This document shows positions 40,624 through 52,641 of a DNA stretch of 64,000 nt, piece by piece. The notes beneath the pieces are model-generated. The model was not told the DNA's origin and did not search any database. It worked only from the letters and a program-made list of their open reading frames with translations. Each line of letters opens with the position of its first letter. The stretch's first letter is position 1. The stretch spans positions 248,001 through 312,000 of the forward strand of contig CAJFCJ010000008.1 of assembly GCA_904063045.1 (NCBI GenBank). The letters run 5' to 3'. The position numbers and the translations under genes are program-made. Source of the DNA: Dimorphilus gyrociliatus. Lineage: Eukaryota; Annelida; Polychaeta; Dinophilidae.

Positions 40624-42370
40624 ATGGATTGCGAACCAAAACCGTCCAGTTCTAACGAAACATTGACCGAACCAGAGTTAGAGAGTAATAAGACATTAAC
40701 TTTTAAAATAACTTATATTCAATACTACTTTTAAAAAAATCACTGTTAGATTCGATAGAATCTTTGAAAATAAATGAACAATTAAAAGAACTACTAAAAG
40801 AAAAGGGATTTAAGATCAGCGAGATATTAAAGAGTAAACCGTCAAACTTGAAATCAGGTAAGATTGATAAACCGGAATATAGACAAATAAAAGCTTATAA
40901 AACTTACTTTTCAAATTTAATCATAATACGTGTCTTATTTATCTTTTGTAGATTTGGGTATAACAGCTAAGGATGCTCTATTAATAATCAATGCTGCCAA
41001 AGATGCGGAACCTACCAGTTCGGAAAAATTTTCAGTAGCTAGTCGAAATGCTCTTGATATGATTTATGATGCTCCCAACGCCAGTATACTAACTTTCTCT
41101 AAAGCTTTAGATGATTTGCTAGACGGGGGCATTTCAACTAATTGTTTAACTGAGATAGTGGGAGAATCTGGATGTGCTAAGACCCAGTTCTGGTAAATCT
41201 TCCTTCTTTTTTCTTTATCAGACAATTTTACAATTTATTTTATCTATGATAACCCCATTCGAATATTATTTACAGCTTGCAAATTGCGGCTGCTGCAACA
41301 ATACCTCAAGAAATGGGGGGTTTAAATGCATCCACAATATATATAGATACACACAATGGAGTATTTATAGATAGAGTAAAGTCAATAACTCTTGGTGTAG
41401 TTGAAAAATGCCACAAATCGGCCAGGGAAAATCAACTAGGTGAGTGAAAGACATTTAAAACGTTCATAGCTTGGGAACAAATGATATACGACTAATTATA
41501 ATTACTTCTTCTTATTTTCTTTTTTAAGATATTTCAAAAGAATTAGAATCTTATACTCTTGAAATGGCTCTATCAAAAATTCTAATTCAAAAGCCAATAA
41601 GTCTTCAACAGTTGATGATTTCAATAGGTCGCTTAGAAGAATTTATTAAATTACATTCGCAGGTATTGATAGTAAATCATGTATAAGTAATTAGAGGATT
41701 TCTATTACTAATTATCATTGTTCTTCAGGTGCGTGTGATAATTATCGACAGTATTACTTTTCCCATAAAATATGTTGTCCATGATAGTGAAGAAAGACTT
41801 AAAATACTTCTTTCTATCCATGCAACTCTAAGGGAACTATCACAAGATTATAATTTAGCGGTAAAATTATTTTATCCTTCACCTAACCTTAAAAAGTGAA
41901 CATGTGCTTCTTTTTGCAATTTGAAAATGTTAGGTTCTCTGGACAAACCAAATGACTACAGGGCCTAATAGAGATTCTGTAGCTGCGTTAGGCGATAGTT
42001 GGGCTCATGCATGTACCCAACGTCTAACTTTTTCCAAATTAAACGACGACTTTCAAGCAAACATATGGAAAAGTTCATCAAATCAAGGAAACAGTATAGT
42101 TTTCAAAGTAAAGGCAAGTATATATTTTAAGAGTTTTCTTTGATTAGCTAATTCCCGTTGTTTTCCCTTTTCTTTCGTTTATATTTCTAACCAGTTTAAA
42201 GTCTACAAAAAGCATGAAAAAACAATCTTAAGCCTTTTGTTTTTTCCATGCTATTTATACTCTGAACTTGGTTGTTTTGTTAAAAATGCACCGATTGCAA
42301 GAAATGCATAACTAATTGTTTTCTTGTATTTCAACAGGAAGAAGGTATAAGAGACGCAGAAGAAACTTAG
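40624..42370 (+). CDS. RAD51C: RAD51C-type DNA repair ATPase with altered ATP site
   Basis: Eight exons give 350 residues: 40624-40684, 40750-40857, 40952-41192, 41276-41439, 41529-41662, 41729-41860, 41934-42113 and 42338-42370. RAD51C acts in homologous recombination within the BCDX2 and CX3 paralogue complexes. Diagnostic matches are TFSKALDDLLDGG, TEI.GE, IDRV after the DT motif, Walker B VIIID243, TNQMTT and ALGDSWAH, all closer to RAD51C than to XRCC3 or RAD51B. Walker A reads GESGCAKT (127-134), with Ala132 where the family has Gly. The position of the catalytic glutamate (DTEG in human) is His163 (DTHNG). The last intron appears to use a GC donor (AAG|GCAAGT); a GT donor six bases earlier would drop two residues. 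Length is near human RAD51C (376). A 5'UTR intron is likely. Confidence 0.9.
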
Positions 42371-43160
42371 ATTTTTATTATGTATAACAAAAATATCATT
42401 TCATATAAATTTAAAAGACACTTATTATGTTGATTTGTATACTTGAGTAAAGGAAATTTACCAAGGAAACAAGACTATACTTTTTATTCAATACTATTCT
42501 TAAGATAAAACTATCAATATATTAGTAATAATGAGATATCTGATAATACATTTATTCTAAATATAATATTTTAGTCTAATATTTTATAGAACTTGTTTAG
42601 TTCGTATTAAAGCTATCTGTAATCAACCAGTTATCATGAATTTCCCTTAATTAGACAATATCTTTATCCCCTTAATCTCCCTACTTAATTGATATTGAAG
42701 AAAATTTTAAGGAATTTAAAATTGGATAAAACAAGAGTACTATAGATAATTTTTGGTTTTTCCATCATTTCATAAACATTCAAATGAAGTACAGTAATAA
42801 AAATAGAAAGAATTATATAAATAAATGTAAAATTCTTATCTTGTTGTATAAACACATTCCGTATATATCAAAGTATTTTGCAAGGATAAAGTATATATTA
42901 TATCTTTAAACTTATGAATATGTATATGATCTAATTATCCTACTTCATATCTAGCGTTAACATCGAATAACACTACACGTCACTTTGTGCTTTTCGCATT
43001 GTAAAAAAACATGGTTGATTGGAACATAGTGGCCTTAGATATATAAAACTTCCTTATTGAAATTTTTTGACCTATCGAATTGGCCAAAGTGTTTTTAGCT
43101 TGGCTACAGGTCTAATATCATTCAGATCTTCGTTCGATTCCACCGATCAAACTGTACAAA
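42371..43160. other. intergenic region, RAD51C to ETS
   Basis: AT-rich with no exon found. The right end should hold the ETS promoter and 5'UTR; no clear core element was identified. Confidence 0.5.
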
Positions 43161-43813
43161 ATGTCGTTAGCTCTCTACGATAACTCGACCATGTCGATAC
43201 GTGAGTAAATTATATATCTTTATTATCATTGTCTTAACAAGATAGTTGAAAATTATTTGAAACTATGTAATTAATATCTTATCATATACACTGGATAAAA
43301 GCCTTCAATTAGTATATCAAAGATTTTTTCTAATGCTATAAAATAAAGGCCGCGATATATAGTTACAATGAGATTTATGAAGGCGCTAAAATTTAAATAT
43401 AATACACTATACTGTATGCCAAAAAAAAAACCTATGCTATATAATCAAATAGAGTCACTCTTATTCCTTATTGAAGCTGGAAAGGAAAGTAGGAAACTGT
43501 ATCCTATTTTTTAGACAAATCTTTTATATTAATATTATATTAGTCTATTCCGAGAACCTTTAGGTTAGCTATAGAAATTTGATTATCAAAAGACTTTAAC
43601 AAAAGTTTAAATGTGTTTGGTTTTATCATTAACATAACTAGTGTATTATTTATAGATTCCAAGTTTTTTTGAACTATAATATAAGTTTTGCGACCGTATC
43701 AGTATCGTTTCCTTCTTCCCTTGTGTTTGCGTTTATTATCTATAAAAGTATTAATTAATCCATCAGTAAGAAACGAACAATTTTCTTTTTTGTATACACC
43801 TTAATAAAGATAT

Positions 43814-43851
<38 letters not shown>

Positions 43852-46055
43852 CTTCTTTTCTGAATATACCATTATTCAAGAATTTGTAAAAGGTTTAAAT
43901 ATATATAATTCAATATCAAGTTTTCCTACTTTCAAAACGAATAGCTCAAAAAATACAATAAGAATTTGTATGTAAGCGAGGGAAGGGGAGATATCCCAAG
44001 TTCAATAGCCTAATAATACCTGTAGTATTTAACATAATATGTCTAAGCTTGTCCTTTACTTTCATCTCTTATATATATATAAATATATTTGTAAACACCA
44101 TACTTTTTCAAATTCTTACGATATAAAAAAATAATCTTTTAACAAACTAATGAAATTATTTAGTTGTCTTTTAGAAAGTCAGTAGAAACTCTGCACATTT
44201 TTATATTTATTAACAAAGTTATATTTTGCCTGACAAAACGTTTTCAACAAGATAAAAGTAGTAAAAAATCTTTCATCAACAATCAGAAAGTTAATTATTT
44301 CTCAATTTGAATAGTTATAGTAATACTAATATATAGAGAATTGTCATATGTAAACTTTAATGAAAGAAAGCTCTTAATTTTTATTATTTTTCCTTTATAT
44401 TGCTTTGCTTAATACGTAAATTGATTTAAGACTGTTGCTGCCATCTATAGTGGTAAATTTTTTATATCTAGACGCTTATAATAAATATGATCAAAGGTTA
44501 AGAATAATATAAAAAAACTGTTTCCATCAAGACAAAATAACAATTGGTATTTTGATACAGTAAAGATGTTAATAGATTTCCTTTCATTTGTAAATTCTTG
44601 TACTTGAAAATTTTGTTGTATAAACAAACCAGATGGGAGACAAAAGTAAAATGTTCTTTTAAGCCTGAAATTAGATGATATCAATCGATTACGTGATAAG
44701 ATTAAGTATCATAAAATGTTAGATTTTATAGCATGTTCAATAATCTCTCATTCAAATTCACTGCGTCCAGAGATAAAATATTAAACTGATTGTTCAGTGA
44801 AGGAAAGCTCAATGAACGACAAGGAAAAGATTTTAATGAAATACCATTTTAACTAACCATTTGGGAAGAGGAAGAACTTTATTGATTTTTTTATCTTTAT
44901 CAAATAGATCTATTACAATTGTATATATCTCATTAGTATTGTACATCTAATTCAATATGAAAATCTACTATTCTGAACATATTATCTCCCTATTGCAGTG
45001 TCAAACTTTGACGAGAGCGATTATACACCCTTTGGCTCAACGATGAGTAACGTGTCGAATGAATTTATGGACGAACATTTTTATTCAAACTGTAGTAAGT
45101 TTCTTATTAGTTTAATTTCATAAATAGTTAGACAAGGAAGGAAATATTTATACTTCCTCTTTTTATTATTTCCTACATTGTGTCATTTTATTTAGCACAC
45201 TCTTCCGATACTATGACCAATTCAGGTTCGGACGACTCTTATCAAGCTGTTGAGTGGAAGAACGTTATACCAGAGAAATGGGATTGCGAACTCGTCCAGA
45301 ACTATATTGCTCATATATTGTATCGAAATGAATTTGATAATGACAGGTAGGCCGGCTACCTTTTTCTATTTTCCTTTTCAAACTAAAATTTCTTTTGATG
45401 AACTTTCTCCAGGATAGTCATTACACAGGACAAATTTCGTGAATGTAACGGACAAAAGTTAATGCGAATGCAACATCACGATTTCATACAACTTGATCCA
45501 GACAGTGGTACAGTAATATACAGAGAATTCCAGGAACTAAATCGAAGTATTCCGAATTACCCACCTGACCCAGATTCGAGTGACTATCCGACTTCACATT
45601 ATATCCCTACAGCTCCTCATACGATCACGAAAACTGCAAGGAGCAAACGGGAGCCTGCAGCAAAAAAACCAAGAACTCCAAGCACAAGAGGTAGAAAACC
45701 AGGTCAACTGTCCAAAGGCAATCATCTTTGGGAGTTTTTGAGGGATTTACTTAATGATGATAGATCTAACCCTCATCTATTAAAATGGGTTAATCGCGAA
45801 GAAGGTATCTTTCGAATAGTTAAATCTGAGCAAGTTGCCAAATTCTGGGGGGATAAGAAGAAAAGACCAAAAATGTCGTATGAGAAGATGAGTCGAGCTA
45901 TTAGGTTTTGTAGAGATGTTGGTTATTTTGGCGAAGTTCCAAAAAATGTAGGACACCCCAAAAAATTAATATTTAAATTTGGCAATAAGGCCCACGGCTG
46001 GGATAAGAAAGATCCTAATGCTAACCTTGATTTTCTGAAGAATATTTCATACTAA
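43161..46055 (+). CDS. ESE/ELF3-type ETS transcription factor with PNT domain and AT-hook
   Basis: Four exons (43161-43200, 44999-45094, 45196-45346, 45413-46055) encode 309 residues. After an acidic N-terminus comes a divergent PNT (Pointed) domain at about 68-135 (IPEKWDCELVQNYI, then a FREC and LMRMQHHDF stretch). A basic linker follows with an AT-hook core RGRKPG (188-193), then an ETS domain from HLWEFLRDLL (about 199-292). PNT, AT-hook and C-terminal ETS in this order match epithelial ESE factors (ELF3/EHF/ELF5). The two DNA-contact arginines are kept (SRAIR), but the usual YYYKR run that follows is replaced by FCRDVGYF. The wing before the strand LIFKF is about five residues longer than in human ELF3. 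The first intron is 1.8 kb and holds an AT repeat and a CTCF-like site. Confidence 0.88.
43817..43848. repeat. AT microsatellite
   Basis: TA run inside the first intron of the ETS gene. Confidence 0.85.
44437..44453 (-). promoter_or_regulatory. CTCF-like site in ETS intron 1
   Basis: The minus strand reads CCACTATAGATGGCAGC. Both the CCAC flank and the AGATGGCAGC core of CTCF sites are present, with two extra bases between them. Confidence 0.35.
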
Positions 46056-46762
46056 TTTCACAAAACGCGAATTGAAACTTAGCCAACTATGTAAATTATC
46101 CTTCATATACTTTTTAAAATATTGAACTTGTTTATGTTCCATAATTTTCCTAAATTCTCACAAATCAATCTTGAATTGTTATATTGAACTACAATTTTGT
46201 TAAACTCATTTATTTCAACGCAATTCTTATCGCTATAAAATACATTTACATTCATGTTTTTGTCGAGCTGAAGCCAAATTTCTTCTGAAGGTTTTTTACG
46301 ACGTTGTACATCCTGAGTTAGAGCAATTGACTTTCAGGCGTTTCCAAAGCTGTAATTTTGGAGGAATATAGGAACATTATAAAATGAAATACTAAATCCA
46401 ATATCATAACAGTGGAATAACTACGTACAGCATTACAATGTCCGTTACTATACCTTTGAAGAAATCTGGAATACGAATTACAATTGAAAATACATATATA
46501 TGTACATACATATGAAGTAACCGTTTATTATTCGTTTTTCTTTTTTGTGTTATAAAATAATAATATAAAATAAATCAATTTTAACGATTATTTAATTACG
46601 ATCCTCTTTGACTTTCTACTGTCGCTTCGTTCTTAATACTAAGTATAAGTAACACTAATTGTCGAATTGTAAAAACATTCTAAACAAAGAGAAACCATAA
46701 TTTCTATCTAATATGGTAAATTATTATGAATGTTCAAATTTTCAAATCAAAATATTAGTGGG
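46056..46762. other. convergent 3' regions of ETS and mLST8
   Basis: The two genes converge here. It holds 3'UTR-like AT-rich sequence and several AATAAA-like signals near 46550-46570. No exon found. Confidence 0.5.
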
Positions 46763-47853
46763 CTATAAAGACGTTAACCGATCTTTAAACGCCAAGCAAG
46801 TTACAGCTTTTTGATGTCCATCGTACTCTCTTCTGACTTTGCCTGTTTCTAAATCCCATACCCTTGCAAGATTATCGGAGGACGAAGTCATCAAGTGTCT
46901 CGAATCGCTGCTAAAGGCACAATCCCAAACCCATCTCTGGTTGGGAACAGCACAAAGGGTAGTATACAGAGAAGAATCTGATGTTTTCCAAATTTTTGCA
47001 GAGCCATCGGCAGAGGTGGTGGCTAAATATTTTCCATCTGGACTATATTTGCATTTTAAAGCATACTTCCTATGAGCCTGTATTTTTTTTTCTACAGCTA
47101 TTGTCTGAGTTTCTTCGTTAATTGAATTTTTTAAAGGCCTGGAACGTGTTCAAAATTTTTGCATGAACCAAATTTTTAACTCAATGAAAGCATTATTTTA
47201 AAATGAGATTAAATGAAATATTTTAAAGAAATAACAAATATTTTCTGAAACACGTTCCAGATATATAGATCACCCCTATTGGTAACAGCAGATAAGTTTG
47301 AACCCGTTACGTCAATGGAAAGATCTTGAATAGAACACTCCTCTACATTTCCAATTTCTTCATGGTAGTTTGCAGTTAAATCCCAACAATATACTTTACC
47401 TTGTTGGCTGCCGATGTACAGAACAGCTTGGTTCGGATGCAAAACAGCTGCGTTTATATAGTTATCGATTCTGAAACATTTTGCACATTGCAGGCCTCGA
47501 GACCTTGATCTAAAATCCCATACGCGAATAAAACCATCTTCTCCCGCAGAATACATCCACCGACTGTCTTGTTCAAAACCGACTGATAAAACATTTTTTT
47601 GAACACCATTGCAACATATTAGGGGATTTGAATTCCCTGATTTTGCATCATAAACGCGTATGTTCTGGTAGCAACCAGCGGCCAACAGTTTACCATCGTT
47701 TGTTAACTCCAAACAATTAATCTGTGTATCACTTTGGCACTGTATTGTTCGTTCACAATAGCCTCGCTGGGCTTGCCAAAACTTGATAGTATGATCATAT
47801 CCTGAAGTAACAAAGATTACTGTCTCATCCCCTGAATCAAGAGTTTCGTTCAT
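46763..47853 (-). CDS. MLST8: mLST8 (GbetaL), WD40 subunit of TORC1/TORC2
   Basis: Two exons (47853-47252 and 47138-46763) encode 325 residues, one short of human MLST8 (326). The protein is a seven-bladed WD40 propeller that binds and stabilises the mTOR kinase domain in TORC1 and TORC2. Near-identical landmarks run the full length: [57 protein letters not shown] and GGHQ-like [12 protein letters not shown]. The single 113-base intron (47251-47139) has donor GTTTCA and an AG acceptor, and its two ends form a perfect 12-bp inverted repeat that overlaps both splice sites. If the intron were retained, translation would stop after 214 residues, losing the last blades. The start codon is 380 bases from that of TTC12 on the other strand. 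Confidence 0.95.
47139..47260 (-). repeat. 12-bp inverted repeat spanning the mLST8 intron
   Basis: CTGGAACGTGTT (47139-47150, plus strand) and its exact complement AACACGTTCCAG (47249-47260) flank 98 bases. On the coding strand the first copy contains the exon end and donor; the second ends at the acceptor AG. Confidence 0.9.
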
Positions 47854-48233
47854 ATTTTATAAATGTCAAAGTGCAGTTGATTAAGAAAAATTATATTGCA
47901 AAAGACCATAGATGTTTTTCATTCCTAAAGTATAACAGTCGTCTAATTTACTCTCAAAGAAGTTTCATACTTAAAATTATCCGAACAAAATTTGAACCGG
48001 AAACGGAAATAACAATCAATTTTGGACATTTTTACTGAAAAAAGTAGTCGAAAAATTCTAAAATTTCCCTTAGGATTTTATAGCTATTTTTAATTAATAA
48101 AAAAGTTTTAGTAAATTATAAAAATTTTATGACTAAATAAACTGGTAGAACAACGGAACTAGTTTTGCGTTAACGACTTAACGTGCTCACTGAAGAAGCT
48201 GACATTTGTAATTAAATTTCTACAATTTAAGGG
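47854..48233. promoter_or_regulatory. shared divergent promoter, mLST8 and TTC12
   Basis: 380 bases separate two divergent start codons, so a bidirectional promoter is likely. I found no CACGTG, CCAAT or CTCF-like motif in it. Confidence 0.45.
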
Positions 48234-51200
48234 ATGGCTACAAATTCGGATGTGAATTCTGAATTGGACAACTTTCTTAATAAGGTTGATGAATTAGGTG
48301 AGCATATCGAAGCTTCTTTTGAAGCTCAAGTTTATTGAGTCTTTCGGTGCCGCTTTCGTGAAGATGCTAGAGTTCTATAACACATGCACATTATTTTTTA
48401 GATGATCTTATGCATGGAATTCGATCCTCAAAATTAGACGATGAAGACGAGTTGAATAAACTTGAATTGAATACCATACAACAACTCACGAAATTTAAAT
48501 CTGAAAAGGATAAAACAAGGGACAACAAATCTGAAATAAATAAAACAATAATAAACCAAAAGGCTTTTACGGATAATCCAGCTGATATTCGAGACGGTTT
48601 TTAATACATTTGATAAATAAATCACGATGGCTGATCAATCTTTTTCATATAGAATTCAAAGCTGCTGTAGAAAAAGATGCTTTGGAGCGTTCTGAGAGAA
48701 GAAAAAAGCATATTCAAGAAGCAAAATTTTATAAAGAAAAAGGAAATACAGAATTTAAAAATGAAAATTACGAAAAAGCAGTGGAGTACTACACAAAGGT
48801 AAATATGATCTCATAACTAACTTTCTTAAATTGATCTCATTAATCTTTATTGTAAGATAACTTTTTATACTACTTTCAATTTTTATTAGCTATAATTTCA
48901 TTTATTTAGGTAAATACGGCTCGTTTAATTAAGTTTTATCGGCGATCGCAAAGGAATGTAGGTGAAATGCTTATATTTTTTTAAACGAAAAAAAGAACAC
49001 AACGAAAAATAAGTTAATATTACGTTCAATATCTTGAAAGGATGTAATTTTCCTGATATCAACTAAATAATAAAATATTATTTAATAACTATTATATTCA
49101 GAATAAGACAAACAGTTTAATTTAATATAAGATAAAAAAAAATCATCAGGAGAATCTATGTTTAATTTGCTATGGCAACCCGTCTGGGATTTTCTTCCAA
49201 GATTGTTGAATAACTTATCTAATACAAAATAGGCCTTATTTATATATAAGAAAAAAAACATTTTCCATAAAACTGTATACAATAAAAAGAGATGCAAGAA
49301 ACGCTAAATACATATCTAGTTAAATGAACACAACGTCTACTTTTTGCAGTTAAACCACAGCTAATTCTCTTTAATTTCATACCTGCAGGGTATTGACTTG
49401 GTTAAGGATATGATAGTACTCTATACAAATAGAGCGCAAGCCTATATTAAACTGTCAGAATATGAGAAGGCTTTAAAAGACTGTGACTTGGCTTTAAGAT
49501 TGGATGATAAATATTTGAAAGCATACTTACATAAAGGAAAAGCGTATTCAGCTCTAGGAAAGTTTGATGAAGCATTAAATAGCTATAAAACTGCTATATC
49601 TTGTGACCCAAAAAAGCAGAATGTTGTTAGCCTAATTCAAGGTCCATAAAGTTTCCAATCAAATTATAAAAAAAAACGCATCGACTTGGAAATAATTTTA
49701 TTTCATTACGTTTTTAGGATACATATCTGAAGTTCAGCTGAAGAAAAACCAAGCAAATTCGTCAGGAGATAGGAAAGAAATTCAACTAAAAACTGAATGT
49801 GTAGTTGACGTGAGAATTCTCTAGCAAAATAAAATACACGTTACGTACAGTAATGTGGTTTTCTTCAGGTTTTAGATACATTATTTATTAATGGAACTGA
49901 AGCTGTCCATGTACATGGAGGATTGAGAATACTACAGAATATACTTTACATACGTGAGTCTTTGTAGTTGTCTGCTGGTTTAATAAATATTCTAAAATAT
50001 CTATTTTTCTCATTTAGCTGATGCTCCAATTATTTTTAAATCTAACGGTGGACTAAGATTGAGTAGTGAACATGATCTAATTGTTAGATGTCTTGAATCC
50101 GAGCCAACGAAATTAACCAAAGATGAACTTCAAGTTTGCAGTTCAGTATACGCTTGTTACGCTGCTGCTTGCATCAACGATGGTTAGCCAATAAATAACT
50201 ATTTTCAACGCTACTAACTGTAAATACTTTTTCTGTCTAGATGAGCATAAACGGGTAATTTTTCTTGAAAATGAAAAATTAGCAGCTCAAACTCAAAAAT
50301 TCTTAGACGCTCTTTTGGAAAAGGCCAAAACTTTGCATGTTGATATACTTGCTTTTATACGAGTAGTTACGTGCATTCCGATTGGAGTAGATGCTTTTGC
50401 CACAAAATTCGATGCTTGCAGGTTTGTTTTTTAGTAAAATTCTGCAATAAACCATTTCTCAAAATACATGAATCATAAGAAAGCTAATTAACCTTTTGAA
50501 AATATTTTTAGATTTGTTAAAAGTTGCGTAGATCTTCAATCATTTTATGAAAAAAAACTTCCAAAATTGGGAAACGATATTGTTGCTATTTTTTTTGAAT
50601 TATTTAAATGTAGAAAGTAAGTAATTTGTGAAAATGTTCTTTTTACTATATCGATTCTAAAACAACTATAGATTTCGTGATAAAATGGTTTCTCAAATTA
50701 ATGGCATATCAGATATATTTGCGGATTTCATGGTAAATATATACTTTTCTTATATAAATTTACATTAATATATAAATGCAACTATAGAGAAAAAATTCAA
50801 AGATCAACAATATTCGTTTGTTATCAACATTTTTAACTGGTTTAACAAGTCTTGCTAGGGATCAAAGGCTAAGAAAATTATTATCTGAAAGAACATTATT
50901 TTGGACAAGCATATTTGATGTATTGGTAAATATTTTCTTTGTTTTATTTCCAAGTAGAAGAAACTGTGCTGTTATCGTTTTTTTCCAGGAAAGAGTAATT
51001 AATCCTCTGGCTTCATCCGATAAACCTGAATTTTCAGTACAACGAGATTGTATGTTGCTTTTGAACTGTTTATGTTATGAAAATAGCGAAATAATGAAAT
51101 CAAAAAGTATTGGCAAAATTTGCTCAGCAATTTACCCTCTATTGAAAGCAGAGGAGCATCAACTGCAGCAGACAACTCTTCATACGTATTCAACCATTTT

Positions 51201-51860
51201 AACAGGTTGCAAAGACATAGCAATAGAAATGATAAAATGGGGTTTCGTCGAGTATTTAATAGAATTAATGACGGTAAGATAAAAGAAAATCACTTAAAAA
51301 TTTTAGCTGAGATACGTTTTTTTAGGATGGCGAAAAATTCAATGGTAATTGCCTCACAAGATGTCTTTTGGCTTGTACGCGAGCGGACCAATCAACTTGT
51401 AAGATGCTCACTTCTTGGTTGCCTGGTTTGTACAATTTTTGCTTCAATTTAAAAATTATTCAACTTTTTTCTTATCAAATTTTTATTATAGCTTTAAAGT
51501 CTCTTATAAATCTCCTTGACTTGGAGGATGAGAAAGCCGCCGGAAACGCAGCGCTAGTACTCACAGACCTCTTAAATCATGATAAGAATATATGTAACAC
51601 TTTAAAAGCAACCGATATTATACGCAGACTATTAATAATGTGCAAGGATGCAAATTGTCAAAAAGTTCGAGTTAACTGCGCCATATTTCTTAGTAAAATA
51701 GTAACAACAGATGAAGAGTAAGTTATAAAATAAGTTTTTAGAAATATTATAATAGTATTATATTAATAATTATCTTTCCTTCAGGTTAAAGATAAAGCTA
51801 AGAGAATTGGACGGTATAGGAATTTTACATAATATGTTAAAGTCTGTCCGACTGGAGTAA
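48234..51860 (+). CDS. TTC12: TTC12, dynein arm assembly factor (TPR and ARM repeats)
   Basis: Fifteen exons run in frame to 723 residues (human 705): 48234-48297, 48402-48596, 48653-48798, 49389-49641, 49718-49809, 49869-49953, 50018-50182, 50241-50421, 50512-50616, 50672-50732, 50788-50925, 50989-51273, 51326-51425, 51492-51717 and 51785-51860. TTC12 is a cytoplasmic factor needed to preassemble axonemal dynein arms of motile cilia. The N-terminus (ELDNFLNKVDEL) and the AAVEKDALERSERRKK segment match the human protein. Three TPRs follow, with YTNRAQAYIKLSEYEKALKDC nearly as in human. The C-terminal half is a helical ARM-like array ending in LKIKLRELDGIGILHNM. Introns are mostly 45-100 bases, one is 590. 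The exon 4 donor (AAG|GTCCAT) is weak. The gene is head-to-head with mLST8. Confidence 0.94.
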
Positions 51861-52641
51861 TTTCACTGAAGATGAGAGACATCTAGATAAAAAAAAAATT
51901 TAATGCTTTATACTACTTGATCAAATTTCTAAACATAAGATCTGTGATAAAAAACATGTTTAGAATCAAGTATGTTGTTCAGTGTCGTTTACAACGAAAG
52001 TCGCGTCAGTAAAAACACCCAAAATTAATTGTTTGTATTTTTTAAAAGAAATTCGATATGTTTGTTGTTTGTTGCTTACTGCTATAAGCGAGGAGATCTG
52101 TCAGTCCTACTCTCTTACTTTAAACAATTGGGGAGCAAAAAAAAAAAAATATGCAAAATTTTGCCAATTTTCTAATAAAATGATAAATTCACACTTTCCG
52201 TCTAGTTTTGGCAATGTTAATTATGGTTTTTAATCATTAAGAGAGTCAATATGAGTCTTATTTAAGAAATGCAATAAAACTTTCAAATCAAACTAAATCA
52301 ATAAAATAGCTTTTAATCTTCACAGTTATTACGGTGTTTAAAGCTTCAAACTCTTAAGCTATTGTCTATTACGTGCTAAAACATGAAGTTTTAGAGATTA
52401 AATTAATGTCTTTGTTTAATTGTAGGAAATCCTTCTACCGATATATTGTATTAAAACATCATTTGTAGATTGACAATATGGGACAGAGTCAATAGATAAC
52501 GTTTTATAAAGTGCGATGATTCAGTTATAAAATTTCTAAAATTTTAGCGCCAAAATAGTTCTAAATAATAAAGATGGAGCCACTGTCGCAGAGCATCCAC
52601 ATTTTGGCATATTCCTTTATATTCGCCAAAATTTGAAAAAG
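51861..52641. other. intergenic region, TTC12 to NSE4
   Basis: AT-rich with no exon or clear motif. A short open frame at 51982-52233 has no protein-like features. The NSE4 promoter should lie at the right end. Confidence 0.5.

Noticed and set aside
43125-43145. GTTCGATTC, like a tRNA T-loop
   Set aside because: No acceptor stem, anticodon arm or A-box in the right position could be found. It is upstream sequence of the ETS gene.
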